The translations under genes were made by a program, and so were the position numbers. From assembly GCA_016196785.1 (NCBI GenBank), contig JACPXA010000107.1:1-11567 (forward strand): 11,567 nucleotides of DNA. The letters run 5' to 3'. Origin of the DNA: Elusimicrobiota bacterium. Its GTDB lineage: Bacteria; Elusimicrobiota; Elusimicrobia; 2-01-FULL-59-12; JACPXA01. The notes beneath the pieces were generated by a model. That model worked only from the letters and a program-made list of their open reading frames with translations. It was not told the DNA's origin and did not search any database. Each line of letters starts with the position of its first letter. Position 1 is the first letter of the stretch. Of the stretch, positions 1-6,727 are shown in pieces.

Positions 1-809
1 AAATCGTCGGCGTTTTGCGTAATTGCAAACAGGTTGTAGGCGGAGCGGAGGGGCCATTCCGTGTAGTTCTGCAATTTTTGGATGACGAGTTCTCGGTAGC
101 GGGGGTGGGTGTTGGTGCCGGCCCCGATAGCGGTGGCCCCGAGGTTCAGTTCACGGAGCTCCGACGCCGCGTTGTCAATGCGAGCCATGCAGGCCCCCAG
201 TGCTGCAGCGTATGCCCCAAACTCCTGCCCGAGTCGCATCGGGACGGCGTCTTGCAAATGGGTCCGCCCGGATTTCCAGATCCCGTTAAACTCGATCTCT
301 TTCTCTCGGAAGGCGTCGCGGAGGTCCCCAATGATCGGCATCAACTCGTCAATCATCGCGAGCGACGCCAAGCGGATGGCTGTCGGGAACACGTCATTGG
401 TGGACTGACTCATGTTCACATGATCGTTGGGGTGTACCACCGAATAGTCGCCTCGCTTCCCCCCTAACAGCTCAATCGCCCGGTTGGCAACGACCTCATT
501 CGCGTTCATGTTATGGGAGGTGCCGGCGCCCATCTGGAACACGTCAATCACGAATTGCTCACGGAGTTTGCCGGAGAGGATTTCCTCGCAGGCTTGCAGG
601 ATCGCCCGGCCAAGTTTTTCCGGCAGGAGTTTCAGCTCGAGATGGGTCTCTGCGGCAGCTTTTTTAATGAGGGCAGTCGCCCAGACCAGCTTGGGATGTG
701 CCTTGATCCCGCTGACGGGAAAGTTTTCGATATTCCGGACGGTGTGAATACCGTAGTAGACGTCATCAGGGACTTCCCGTTCGCCTAAGGCGTCGCGTTC
801 AATTCGCAT
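1..809 (-). CDS. aspA: Aspartate ammonia-lyase (AspA-type), C-terminus cut by window edge
   Basis: This gene encodes the first 269 residues of a fumarase/aspartase superfamily enzyme; the rest lies beyond base 1. AspA reversibly deaminates L-aspartate to fumarate and ammonia in the cytosol. Visible blocks run in family order: REVPDDVYYGIHT with R.IENFP near residue 10-30, GAGTSHNMNANEV, HPNDHVNMSQSTNDVFPTA, GRTHLQDAVPM with LGQEF, then NLGATAIGAGTNT and PLRSAYNLF..TQN. The YYGIHT and GRTHLQDAVP forms, and the PLRSA..L..TQN stretch, fit bacillar aspartase better than class II fumarase. The signature GSSxMPxKxNP loop is off-window, so fumarase is not fully excluded. The ATG follows the trxB stop by 15 bases in the same frame. 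There is no clear Shine-Dalgarno near it, so translation may depend on trxB. Confidence 0.85.
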   Translation of the reverse strand, partial: MRIERDALGEREVPDDVYYGIHTVRNIENFPVSGIKAHPKLVWATALIKKAAAETHLELKLLPEKLGRAILQACEEILSGKLREQFVIDVFQMGAGTSHNMNANEVVANRAIELLGGKRGDYSVVHPNDHVNMSQSTNDVFPTAIRLASLAMIDELMPIIGDLRDAFREKEIEFNGIWKSGRTHLQDAVPMRLGQEFGAYAAALGACMARIDNAASELRELNLGATAIGAGTNTHPRYRELVIQKLQNYTEWPLRSAYNLFAITQNADD

Positions 810-824
810 AAGGATTGTGAAAGA

Positions 825-1781
825 CTACGTGGTCGCTCCTAAGGCAAGGTGCAGGCTGCCTTCGATATACCGCTCGGCGGCCACAGCAGCGGTCGTTCCA
901 TCCCCGACGGCGTTGGTGATCTGTTTGCAGAGCTGGTGTCGGATGTCCCCAATGGCAAAAATCCCCGGGACCGACGTCTCCATGAACTCGTTGGTCAGCA
1001 GATACCCCTTGGCATCTTTCTGAATCCCAAGGCTGGGATCAAGAACGTGACTGTTGGGGGTAAACCCGATGAAGATAAACACCCCGGTCACCGGCAACTG
1101 CCGAACACTTCCCTTTTGCAGATCTTTGAGGGTTACTGACTCGGCAAACTCGTTACCTTGAATCGCCTGAACCACTGAATTAAGGATGATCTCCATCTTA
1201 GGGTTGTTGAAGGCCCGTTCTTGAAGGATCTTCTGAGCCCGCAGGCTGTCCCGGCGGTGGACGATGTAAACCTTGGAGGCGTATTTCGTCAAGAACAGGC
1301 CTTCCTGCAGTGCGGAATCTCCTCCACCGACGACGATCATAGGGCGGTTACGGAACATCGGCAGCGGACCGTCACAGATGGCACAGTAGCTGACCCCTTT
1401 TGCGGCCAACTCGCGTTCCCCAGGGACCCCCAGCTTGTTGGGACTCCCCCCGGTGGCCACGATCACTGCCTTGGCCTGAAAGGACTCCTGTGGCGTCTCG
1501 ACGGTGAACTGCCGTTCCCCTGCCTTCCGGATCCGCGTAACCTCCAACTGGCGGATCTCAACGCCAAACTTACGAGCATGGTTCTCCATGCGCTTCGCCA
1601 ATTCCCTGGCGTCAATCACATCGAAGCCGGGATAATCCTCGATCACCCCTGTATTGAGGATCTCACCACCGGGCAGCGCTTTTTCCAGAAGGACTGTTTT
1701 CAGGTGGGCTCGAGAACAATAGAGGCCCGCGGTTAAACCACCCGGGCCTCCACCTGCGATCACGACCTCGTAGGCGTTCAT
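825..1781 (-). CDS. trxB: Thioredoxin-disulfide reductase
   Basis: This is a complete 318-residue flavoprotein of normal TrxB length. It passes electrons from NADPH through FAD and an active-site disulfide to thioredoxin. Visible motifs are the FAD dinucleotide fold GGGPGG (residues 10-15), the redox CAIC pair (C133 and C136), a second fold GGGDSA (152-157), the NADPH-phosphate motif HRRDSLR (175-181) and the C-terminal FAD motif GIFAIGD. The intact HRRxxxR argues for NADPH as donor rather than a ferredoxin-dependent flavin thioredoxin reductase. Its ATG directly follows the TAG of the upstream ferredoxin gene and has no evident Shine-Dalgarno, which suggests translational coupling. No thioredoxin gene is visible in the window. 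GGGDSALQE has Gln where many TrxBs have Glu, a minor variation. Confidence 0.95.
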   Translation of the reverse strand: MNAYEVVIAGGGPGGLTAGLYCSRAHLKTVLLEKALPGGEILNTGVIEDYPGFDVIDARELAKRMENHARKFGVEIRQLEVTRIRKAGERQFTVETPQESFQAKAVIVATGGSPNKLGVPGERELAAKGVSYCAICDGPLPMFRNRPMIVVGGGDSALQEGLFLTKYASKVYIVHRRDSLRAQKILQERAFNNPKMEIILNSVVQAIQGNEFAESVTLKDLQKGSVRQLPVTGVFIFIGFTPNSHVLDPSLGIQKDAKGYLLTNEFMETSVPGIFAIGDIRHQLCKQITNAVGDGTTAAVAAERYIEGSLHLALGATT

Positions 1782-2075
1782 CTAACTAGGACGATGAAAC
1801 TCAAGGAGACTCAAGGAGGTCCCAAGCTTCGGGGTTTCTCCGGGCATCACCATCTCAATGCAGTCCCAGGGACAGACCTGGTAACAGAGGTAGCAACCGA
1901 TGCACTTCGACTCGATGACCTCACAGAGGGCCGTGGAAGGGGTGTCCCCATGTTTGATGATGCAGTCGGTAATGGGGCACACCATGATGCATGCCTCACA
2001 ACCGGTGCACCCATCGGTGTGAATGACAGCCTTGGGTCTCGGTTTCCGTTGCGGTTTCTGCGTAACTTCAGCCAT
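1782..2075 (-). CDS. Small 2x[4Fe-4S] ferredoxin
   Basis: This is a 97-residue cytosolic ferredoxin with two complete CxxCxxCxxxCP motifs: C23/C26/C29/C33 (CTGCEAC) and C58/C61/C64/C68 (CIGCYLC). Extra cysteines C38, C51 and C72 lie near them. The N-terminus is basic (QKPQRKPRPK) and the C-terminus is a short tail. The ATG at 2075 was chosen because conserved ferredoxin sequence starts soon after it. The reading frame stays open upstream to a GTG at 2210, but those 45 residues (rich in Arg, Pro and Ala) are encoded by a palindromic repeat and look non-genic. The bases before the ATG (CCTCCCTCT) are not a Shine-Dalgarno. The stop TAG touches the trxB ATG, so the two are probably co-translated. 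The redox partner is unknown; TrxB, a complex I-like enzyme or a ferredoxin-dependent oxidoreductase elsewhere are all possible. Confidence 0.88.
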   Translation of the reverse strand: MAEVTQKPQRKPRPKAVIHTDGCTGCEACIMVCPITDCIIKHGDTPSTALCEVIESKCIGCYLCYQVCPWDCIEMVMPGETPKLGTSLSLLEFHRPS

Positions 2076-2222
2076 AGAGGGAGGCGGGGGCGATGGCGCA
2101 GTGAGCCTGAGCGGCCTCCGTAGAAACGCGTTGAGCGCAGGGCGCGCATGCGCCCGAGCACAACAGCGTTTCGAGGAGGGCCAGAAGCGTAGCGAACGCA
2201 GCCACGCCACCGCCTCCCTCTA
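2075..2222. repeat. 148-bp palindromic element between ilvB and ferredoxin
   Basis: A long imperfect palindrome fills almost the whole intergenic gap. The ends are a perfect 13-bp inverted pair, TAGAGGGAGGCGG (2075-2087) and CCGCCTCCCTCTA (2210-2222). Inner arms GAAACGC (2123-2129) and GCGTTTC (2166-2172) sit at matching distances. The apex is a perfect GGGCGC/GCGCCC stem (2140-2145, 2150-2155) with a GCAT loop. All arms share a centre near 2148. It has no transposase and is too small for an IS, so a non-autonomous MITE or REP-like element is the best description. One end abuts the ferredoxin start codon; the other lies just after the ilvB stop. Confidence 0.8.
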
Positions 2223-2227
2223 GAGCC

Positions 2228-3958
2228 TCATGCCATGTCCACGATGATGTCATCCAGCGCACCGCCGGCTGGGACCATCGGGAACACCTTTTCCTGAGGC
2301 TCGATGACGAAATCAATAACAACCGAGGTGTCGGCCTTGAGCGCCGTGGTGATGGCCGGGATGACCTCCTCCTTCTTGAAAACACGGATTCCGATCGCCC
2401 CGTACGCCTCCGCGAATTTGACAAAATCCGGGACATAGGCCACCCGCTTTGGATCGGGTTCTGTGTCCTTGGCGGCATTCCCCCCTGATCTCACCAGGCA
2501 TGACGAAGAAAACCGCTCGCCATAGAAGAGCTCCTGCCACTGTCGGACCATGCCCAGATAGTAATTGTTGAAGATCGCCACGATGACCTTAACGTTTTCT
2601 AGGACCGCGGTCGCAAGCTCAGGCATCGTCATCTGGAACGACCCATCCCCATCAATGCAAATGACGTGTTGCGTGGGGTTCCCCACCTTGGCGCCGATTG
2701 CCGCTGGGAAGCCGTAGCCCATTGTTCCCAAACCGCCTGAGGTCAAGAAATGTCTCGGGTGCTTGCAGAGGTAGTACTGCATGGCCCACATCTGGTGTTG
2801 GCCCACGCCGGTGGAGATGATGGCCTCCCCCCGCGTCATTTCGTGCAGCGCCTCGATGATATATTGGGGGCGCAGGATATCGTCTTTCTTGTACGTGAGG
2901 GGTTTCTCAGCGTCCATGTCCCGAATCTCTTTCTTCCACTCGGGATGTTTGTTCGGCTCCACCAGCCCCACGAGCTCTTCCAAGCAGCGCTTCAGGTCCC
3001 CCACCACCGGGATATCCACCCGCACCGTCTTTGAGATGTTGGCCGGGTCAATGTCGAAATGGATCTTCTTCGCTTTGGGGGCAAAGGCCGACACCTTCCC
3101 TGTGACGCGGTCGTCAAACCGTGCCCCGCACGAGATCAGGAGGTCAGTTCGCTGCATCGCCATGTTGCTCGAGTATTTCCCATGCATGCCCAGCATGCCC
3201 ATATACAGCAGATGATCCGGTGGGAAGGCACCGTTCGCCATAAGGGTCGTGGTCACTGGGATGTCGGCTTTCTCCGCCAAACGGCGGAGCGGCTCATAGG
3301 CCCCGGAAAGGATCGCCCCACCCCCTACGTAGAGGAGCGGTTTTTTCGCCTGGTTGATCGCTTCCGCCGCTTTCCGGAGTTGTAGGGGGTGGCCTTCCAG
3401 CGTTGGTCGGTAGGACCGAATCTGAACCTGCTCAGGCCAGATGAACTCCGTCACCGCCCGCTGGATGTCGACCGGGATGTCCACATGGACAGGGCCTGGC
3501 CGGCCGGTGGTGGCGATGTAGAACGCTTCGCGGATCGTCCGGGCGAGCTCACGGACATCCTTAACGAGAAAATTGTGTTTGGTAATGGAGCGGGTGATGC
3601 CGGTAGCATCGGCCTCTTGAAAGGCGTCGTTGCCAATGAGGGACGTGGCGACCTGACCCGTAAAGGCCACGACCGGAATCGAATCCATGTGGGCGGTGGC
3701 CAACCCGGTCGTCAGGTTGGTCGCCCCGGGGCCTGACGTCGCAATACACACCCCGGGTTTGCCCGTAGACCGCGCATAGCCATCCGCCATGTGGCTGGCC
3801 CCCTGTTCATGGCGGGTGAGGATCACCCGAATGGGTGAGGAGTAGAGCTGGTCGAAGATCGGGAGGTTCACACCGCCGGGAATCCCGAAAATGACCTCCA
3901 CCCCTTCCCGTTTGAGGCATTCGACAAAGATTTCCGCGCCTTTTAGTTGTTCAGTCAT
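2228..3958 (-). CDS. ilvB: Acetolactate synthase large (catalytic) subunit
   Basis: This complete 576-residue thiamine-diphosphate enzyme condenses two pyruvates to acetolactate, or pyruvate with 2-oxobutyrate, at the start of valine, leucine and isoleucine synthesis. The N-terminal domain has the catalytic Glu51 in RHEQGASHMADGYAR and SGPGATN (75-81). The middle FAD domain has ARFDDRVTG (279-287). The C-terminal domain has the ThDP/Mg motif GDGS (437-440) ending in NN (464-465), then GMVRQWQ. Between the active-site Trp474 and PDFV the protein carries about 18 residues more than E. coli IlvI (around 485-508, with Cys487 and an SGGN..DTEPDPKR stretch). The start ATG has an AAGGA ribosome site. 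No ilvN regulatory subunit or ilvC follows, so a regulatory partner must be encoded elsewhere or be absent. The stop is five bases before a palindromic element. Confidence 0.96.
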   Translation of the reverse strand: MTEQLKGAEIFVECLKREGVEVIFGIPGGVNLPIFDQLYSSPIRVILTRHEQGASHMADGYARSTGKPGVCIATSGPGATNLTTGLATAHMDSIPVVAFTGQVATSLIGNDAFQEADATGITRSITKHNFLVKDVRELARTIREAFYIATTGRPGPVHVDIPVDIQRAVTEFIWPEQVQIRSYRPTLEGHPLQLRKAAEAINQAKKPLLYVGGGAILSGAYEPLRRLAEKADIPVTTTLMANGAFPPDHLLYMGMLGMHGKYSSNMAMQRTDLLISCGARFDDRVTGKVSAFAPKAKKIHFDIDPANISKTVRVDIPVVGDLKRCLEELVGLVEPNKHPEWKKEIRDMDAEKPLTYKKDDILRPQYIIEALHEMTRGEAIISTGVGQHQMWAMQYYLCKHPRHFLTSGGLGTMGYGFPAAIGAKVGNPTQHVICIDGDGSFQMTMPELATAVLENVKVIVAIFNNYYLGMVRQWQELFYGERFSSSCLVRSGGNAAKDTEPDPKRVAYVPDFVKFAEAYGAIGIRVFKKEEVIPAITTALKADTSVVIDFVIEPQEKVFPMVPAGGALDDIIVDMA

Positions 3959-3971
3959 AGTTCCTTGATTT

Positions 3972-4062
3972 CCCTCTCCCCTCAGTGGGAGAGGGTCAGG
4001 GTGAGGGGGAATTTAAGGACCCTCACCCGAGCTTCGCTCGGCCTCTCCCTACAAGGGAGAGG
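3972..4062. repeat. Composite CCCTCTCCC-type hairpin repeat between moeB and ilvB
   Basis: Several inverted pairs lie within 91 bases. CCCTCTCCC/GGGAGAGGG (3972-3980, 3987-3995) has a six-base loop. GGGTGAGGG (3999-4007) pairs with CCCTCACCC (4020-4028). CCGAGC/GCTCGG (4027-4032, 4036-4041) has a TTC loop. CCTCTCCCT/AGGGAGAGG (4042-4050, 4054-4062) has an ACA loop. This style of CCCTCTCCC repeat is common between genes in many bacterial genomes. It starts about 10 bases after the moeB stop and ends 13 bases before the ilvB ATG. The hairpins could cause partial termination or protect RNA ends, but no T-run follows, so it is not a clear intrinsic terminator. Confidence 0.75.
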
Positions 4063-4072
4063 CGTGAAGGGG

Positions 4073-5245
4073 TTAATACGTGGGCATGGAGGGGTCGACC
4101 TCACGCGCCCAGGCGGTGATACCTCCTTTGAGATTCCGTACCTTCCTGAACCCGACCTTCCTCAGGAAATCCGCCGCCTTCGCGCTCCGCCCACCCATCT
4201 TGCAATAGGTCACGATCTCATCCGCCGAATCAAGCTCATTGACCCGTTGGGGGAGCGTGCCTAGCGGGATGAGATGACTTCCTTCTAGATGACAGATATT
4301 ATACTCTTCCGGTTCCCGAACATCGAGGAGAAAGACCTTGCGCCCATTCCGCCGGAGCGCTTCCAACTCCTTCGGGAGGATTTCGGAGATGCCCTGGGCG
4401 GGTTGGACCGCTGCTTCCTCTTGCCCTCCGCCCCCGCCCATCCCGCGACCCACGCCGCAAAACTGCTCGTAGTCTATCAGTTCTTTCACTGTGGGATGAT
4501 CGCCGCAGACGGGGCAGTCGGTGTCCCGCTGGAGCTTGACCTCGCGGAACTTCATGTCGAGGGCATTAAAGAGGAGCAACCGGCCAACGAGCGGCTCGCC
4601 CTTCCCAAGGATCAGCTTGATGGTCTCCGTGGCTTGAATCAGCCCGATCAAGCCAGGGAGGATGCCTAATACCCCCCCCTCGGCGCAGCTCGGCACCTCC
4701 CCTGGGGGTGGCGGTTCTGGGTAGAGACAGCGATAGCAGGGACCCTGAAAAGGGTAGAACACCGTTGTCTGTCCCTCAAACCGGAAGATGCTCCCATACA
4801 CATTGGGTTTTTTGGCGAAGACACAGGCGTCATTCACCAGGTAACGTGTCGGAAAGTTGTCCGTCCCGTCTACCACGATGTCAAAGTCTTTGATGATCTG
4901 CTGAATGTTCTGACGGCTGAGCCGTTCATTGAAGGGAATGAACCGGACATCGGGGTTGAGCGCTTGTACCCGCTCCGTGGCTGCTTCAACTTTGGGGCGG
5001 CCCACATCGGCGGTGGTATAGATCACCTGCCGCTGGAGGTTGGTTAGATCCACCACATCGAAATCCACAAGCCCCAGGGTCCCGACACCGGCGGCGGCAA
5101 GATACAGCGAGAGCGGCGCCCCGAGTCCCCCCCCGCCAATAAGCAAGACTTTGGCGGCGAGGAGTTTCTCCTGGCCTTCCACCCCCACCTCTGGCATGAT
5201 GAGGTGGCGGCTGTAATGTAAGATTTGTTCATTCGTTAACGGCAT
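4073..5245 (-). CDS. moeB: MoeB/ThiF-type sulfur-carrier adenylyltransferase fused to rhodanese
   Basis: This 390-residue, two-domain enzyme activates the C-terminal Gly-Gly of ubiquitin-like sulfur carriers (MoaD, ThiS or CysO type) by adenylation, then supplies sulfur. The E1-like domain (about 1-255) shows the nucleotide loop GGGGLGAP (37-44), DGTDN (126-130), candidate catalytic Cys187 in SCAEGGVLG, and zinc pairs C170/C173 and C244/C247. A Gly-rich linker (about 264-274) leads to a rhodanese domain (about 288-383) with LLDVREPEEY and the persulfide-forming Cys348 in TYCKMGGRS. The layout matches MoeZ/MOCS3-like fusions rather than E. coli MoeB. The start was placed at 5245 (MPLTNEQ) because AGAGGT lies just upstream. 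It begins one base after the PfpI stop. No carrier protein gene is visible, so the carrier and pathway cannot be assigned. Confidence 0.93.
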   Translation of the reverse strand: MPLTNEQILHYSRHLIMPEVGVEGQEKLLAAKVLLIGGGGLGAPLSLYLAAAGVGTLGLVDFDVVDLTNLQRQVIYTTADVGRPKVEAATERVQALNPDVRFIPFNERLSRQNIQQIIKDFDIVVDGTDNFPTRYLVNDACVFAKKPNVYGSIFRFEGQTTVFYPFQGPCYRCLYPEPPPPGEVPSCAEGGVLGILPGLIGLIQATETIKLILGKGEPLVGRLLLFNALDMKFREVKLQRDTDCPVCGDHPTVKELIDYEQFCGVGRGMGGGGGQEEAAVQPAQGISEILPKELEALRRNGRKVFLLDVREPEEYNICHLEGSHLIPLGTLPQRVNELDSADEIVTYCKMGGRSAKAADFLRKVGFRKVRNLKGGITAWAREVDPSMPTY

Positions 5246-5246
5246 A

Positions 5247-5801
5247 TTACCTCTTTTCAGCTCCAACCGGTACTTGGCTCAAATGTTGGATGATCGCGCG
5301 GCAGAACGCGGGAAGATCATCGGGCTTGCGAGCAGTGATCAGGTTCCCGTCCACCACGACCTCCTGGTCCACGAATCGCGCGCCCGCGTTGACCACGTCG
5401 TCCTTGATCGCGCTAAACGCCGTGACCGTTCTCCCCTGGAGCACCTTGGCTGAGGCCAGCAGCCATCCGGCATGACAGATGGCGGCTACCAGTTTCCCCG
5501 CCTGACACATCCGGCTGACAAGTTGAACAGTAGCGGGATCTCGTCGCAGGAAGTCGGGTGCCCAACCGCCTGGTATGACGAGCGCATCGAGCGATCCCCA
5601 CGCTACTTTCGCGGCGGTGGTATCTACCGTCACTGGATATCCATATTTGCCAACATAGCTTGTGGCGGTTCCTGTTCCAATGAACAGCACCTCAGCGCCT
5701 TCCTCCCGCAACCGCAGCGCTGGATACCACACCTCCAAATCCTGGTACTGCTGCTCCACCAAAATCCCTACCCGTTTCCCTCGTAGCCTTAATTCGTTCA
5801 C
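5247..5801 (-). CDS. DJ-1/PfpI family protein
   Basis: This complete 184-residue single-domain protein belongs to the PfpI branch of the DJ-1/class I glutamine amidotransferase-like superfamily. The nucleophile elbow AAICHAGW places Cys109-His110 together, and Glu16 (LVEQQYQDLE) is the acidic residue that usually contacts the nucleophile. ALVIPGGW (73-80) is the other family landmark, and ARKPDDLPAF closes the fold. Members have been described as proteases, glyoxalases, deglycases or stress chaperones, and sequence alone does not choose among them. The start is a GTG that overlaps the nadA stop as GTGA, with GGAG five bases upstream, so it is probably translated together with nadA. Its place between an oxygen-sensitive Fe-S enzyme and a sulfurtransferase suggests a protective or repair role, which is inference only. 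Confidence 0.9.
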   Translation of the reverse strand: MNELRLRGKRVGILVEQQYQDLEVWYPALRLREEGAEVLFIGTGTATSYVGKYGYPVTVDTTAAKVAWGSLDALVIPGGWAPDFLRRDPATVQLVSRMCQAGKLVAAICHAGWLLASAKVLQGRTVTAFSAIKDDVVNAGARFVDQEVVVDGNLITARKPDDLPAFCRAIIQHLSQVPVGAEKR

Positions 5802-6727
5802 ACAAGCTCCAACATGCGATCAATCGCCCGGCGAGCCTTTGCCGCGATCTTTGCAGGGACCGTGACCTCGTGCTGGAGGTCCTCCAGGGACCAGAGGACC
5901 TTCTCGAGGGTGATCTTCTTCATAAAACCGCACACCGCCTCCTCACTGGCGGGGTAGAACGCTCGGTCCGGATACTGCTTCTTTAGCCGGTGCAGGATGC
6001 CGGTTTCCGTGGCGATGATGAACTCTTTGGCCTGCGACCGCGCCGGCCACCGGGTGATCCCCTCCGTGGATAAGAACTGGTCGGCCATGGGAAGCACCGC
6101 GGTGCTGCACCCACATTCAGGGTGGACTAAGAATTCCGCGCTCGGGTGTTGCTGACGGAGCTCGGCAATGCGCTCAGGGCGGATCCGCACGTGCACTCCG
6201 CAGTAGCCTGGCCAGAGGGCGATGTCCCGTCCGGTTTTCGATCGCAGATACTGTCCCAAGTACATATCAGGGACAAAGAGAATCTCCCGATCTCTCGGGA
6301 TGGCCTCGATCACCTTCACCGCGTTGGAGGAGGTACAGCAGTAATCGCTCTCTGCCTTCACCTCGGCGGAGGAATTCACGTAGCAGACCACCACCGCCTC
6401 AGGATGCTGAACCTTCCAGGCTCGAAGGTCCTCGGCGGTGATCATTGCGGCCAGGGAACAGCCGGCTTCCAGATCAGGAATCAGCACCCGCTTGTCTGGG
6501 CAGAGGATACTGGCGGTTTCCGCCATGAAATGAACCCCACAGAACACAATGACCTCTGCCTTGGTTGCTGCGGCCTGCTGGGCCAGCCCCAAGGAGTCGC
6601 CAACGAAGTCTGCCACCTCCTGGACCTCCGGCACCTGATAGTTGTGTGCCAGGACGACCGCGTTCCGCGTCGATTTGAGACGCTGGATCTTCTCAGTGAG
6701 CGTGGACGTTAGAACGGTGTTAGACGT
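5798..6727 (-). CDS. nadA: Quinolinate synthase A, apparent non-canonical ACG start
   Basis: This is a 309-residue enzyme if begun at the ACG at 6727. It condenses iminoaspartate with dihydroxyacetone phosphate to quinolinate, the de novo NAD precursor, using one [4Fe-4S] cluster. Three cysteines match the cluster ligands by position: C90 (EAGCS), C176 (GYCGV) and C266 (EEAVCG). Substrate residues H28 and Y30 (LAHNYQ), Y116/N118 (YVNSS) and H202/E204 (HPEC) are present. The first ordinary start codon in frame is a GTG at 6634, which would delete H28 and Y30. Upstream to the previous in-frame stop there is no ATG, GTG or TTG. The ACG has GGAGGT five bases before it and gives a natural N-terminus, (M)SNTVLTST. 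It overlaps the MetE-like gene by eight bases. No nadB or nadC is visible. Confidence 0.9.
   Translation of the reverse strand, partial: TSNTVLTSTLTEKIQRLKSTRNAVVLAHNYQVPEVQEVADFVGDSLGLAQQAAATKAEVIVFCGVHFMAETASILCPDKRVLIPDLEAGCSLAAMITAEDLRAWKVQHPEAVVVCYVNSSAEVKAESDYCCTSSNAVKVIEAIPRDREILFVPDMYLGQYLRSKTGRDIALWPGYCGVHVRIRPERIAELRQQHPSAEFLVHPECGCSTAVLPMADQFLSTEGITRWPARSQAKEFIIATETGILHRLKKQYPDRAFYPASEEAVCGFMKKITLEKVLWSLEDLQHEVTVPAKIAAKARRAIDRMLELV

Noticed and set aside
1221..1736. Plus-strand open frame opposite trxB
   Set aside because: The minus-strand frame encodes an unmistakable thioredoxin reductase; the plus-strand translation shows no family motif.
825..1781. TrxB as a ferredoxin-dependent flavin thioredoxin reductase
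   Set aside because: The NADPH-binding GGGDSA and HRRxxxR motifs are intact, whereas ferredoxin-dependent forms lack them.
2076..2210. N-terminal extension of the ferredoxin to a GTG at 2210
   Set aside because: The 45 added residues are encoded by the palindromic element, have an Arg/Pro/Ala-rich non-genic composition, and are not part of a normal ferredoxin.
2075..2222. Insertion sequence or CRISPR repeat unit
   Set aside because: No transposase frame, no regularly spaced repeats and no spacers; it is a single palindrome.
5798..6634. NadA starting at the GTG at 6634
   Set aside because: This would remove the AHNYQ substrate-binding motif and give an enzyme lacking essential residues, while homology clearly continues upstream.
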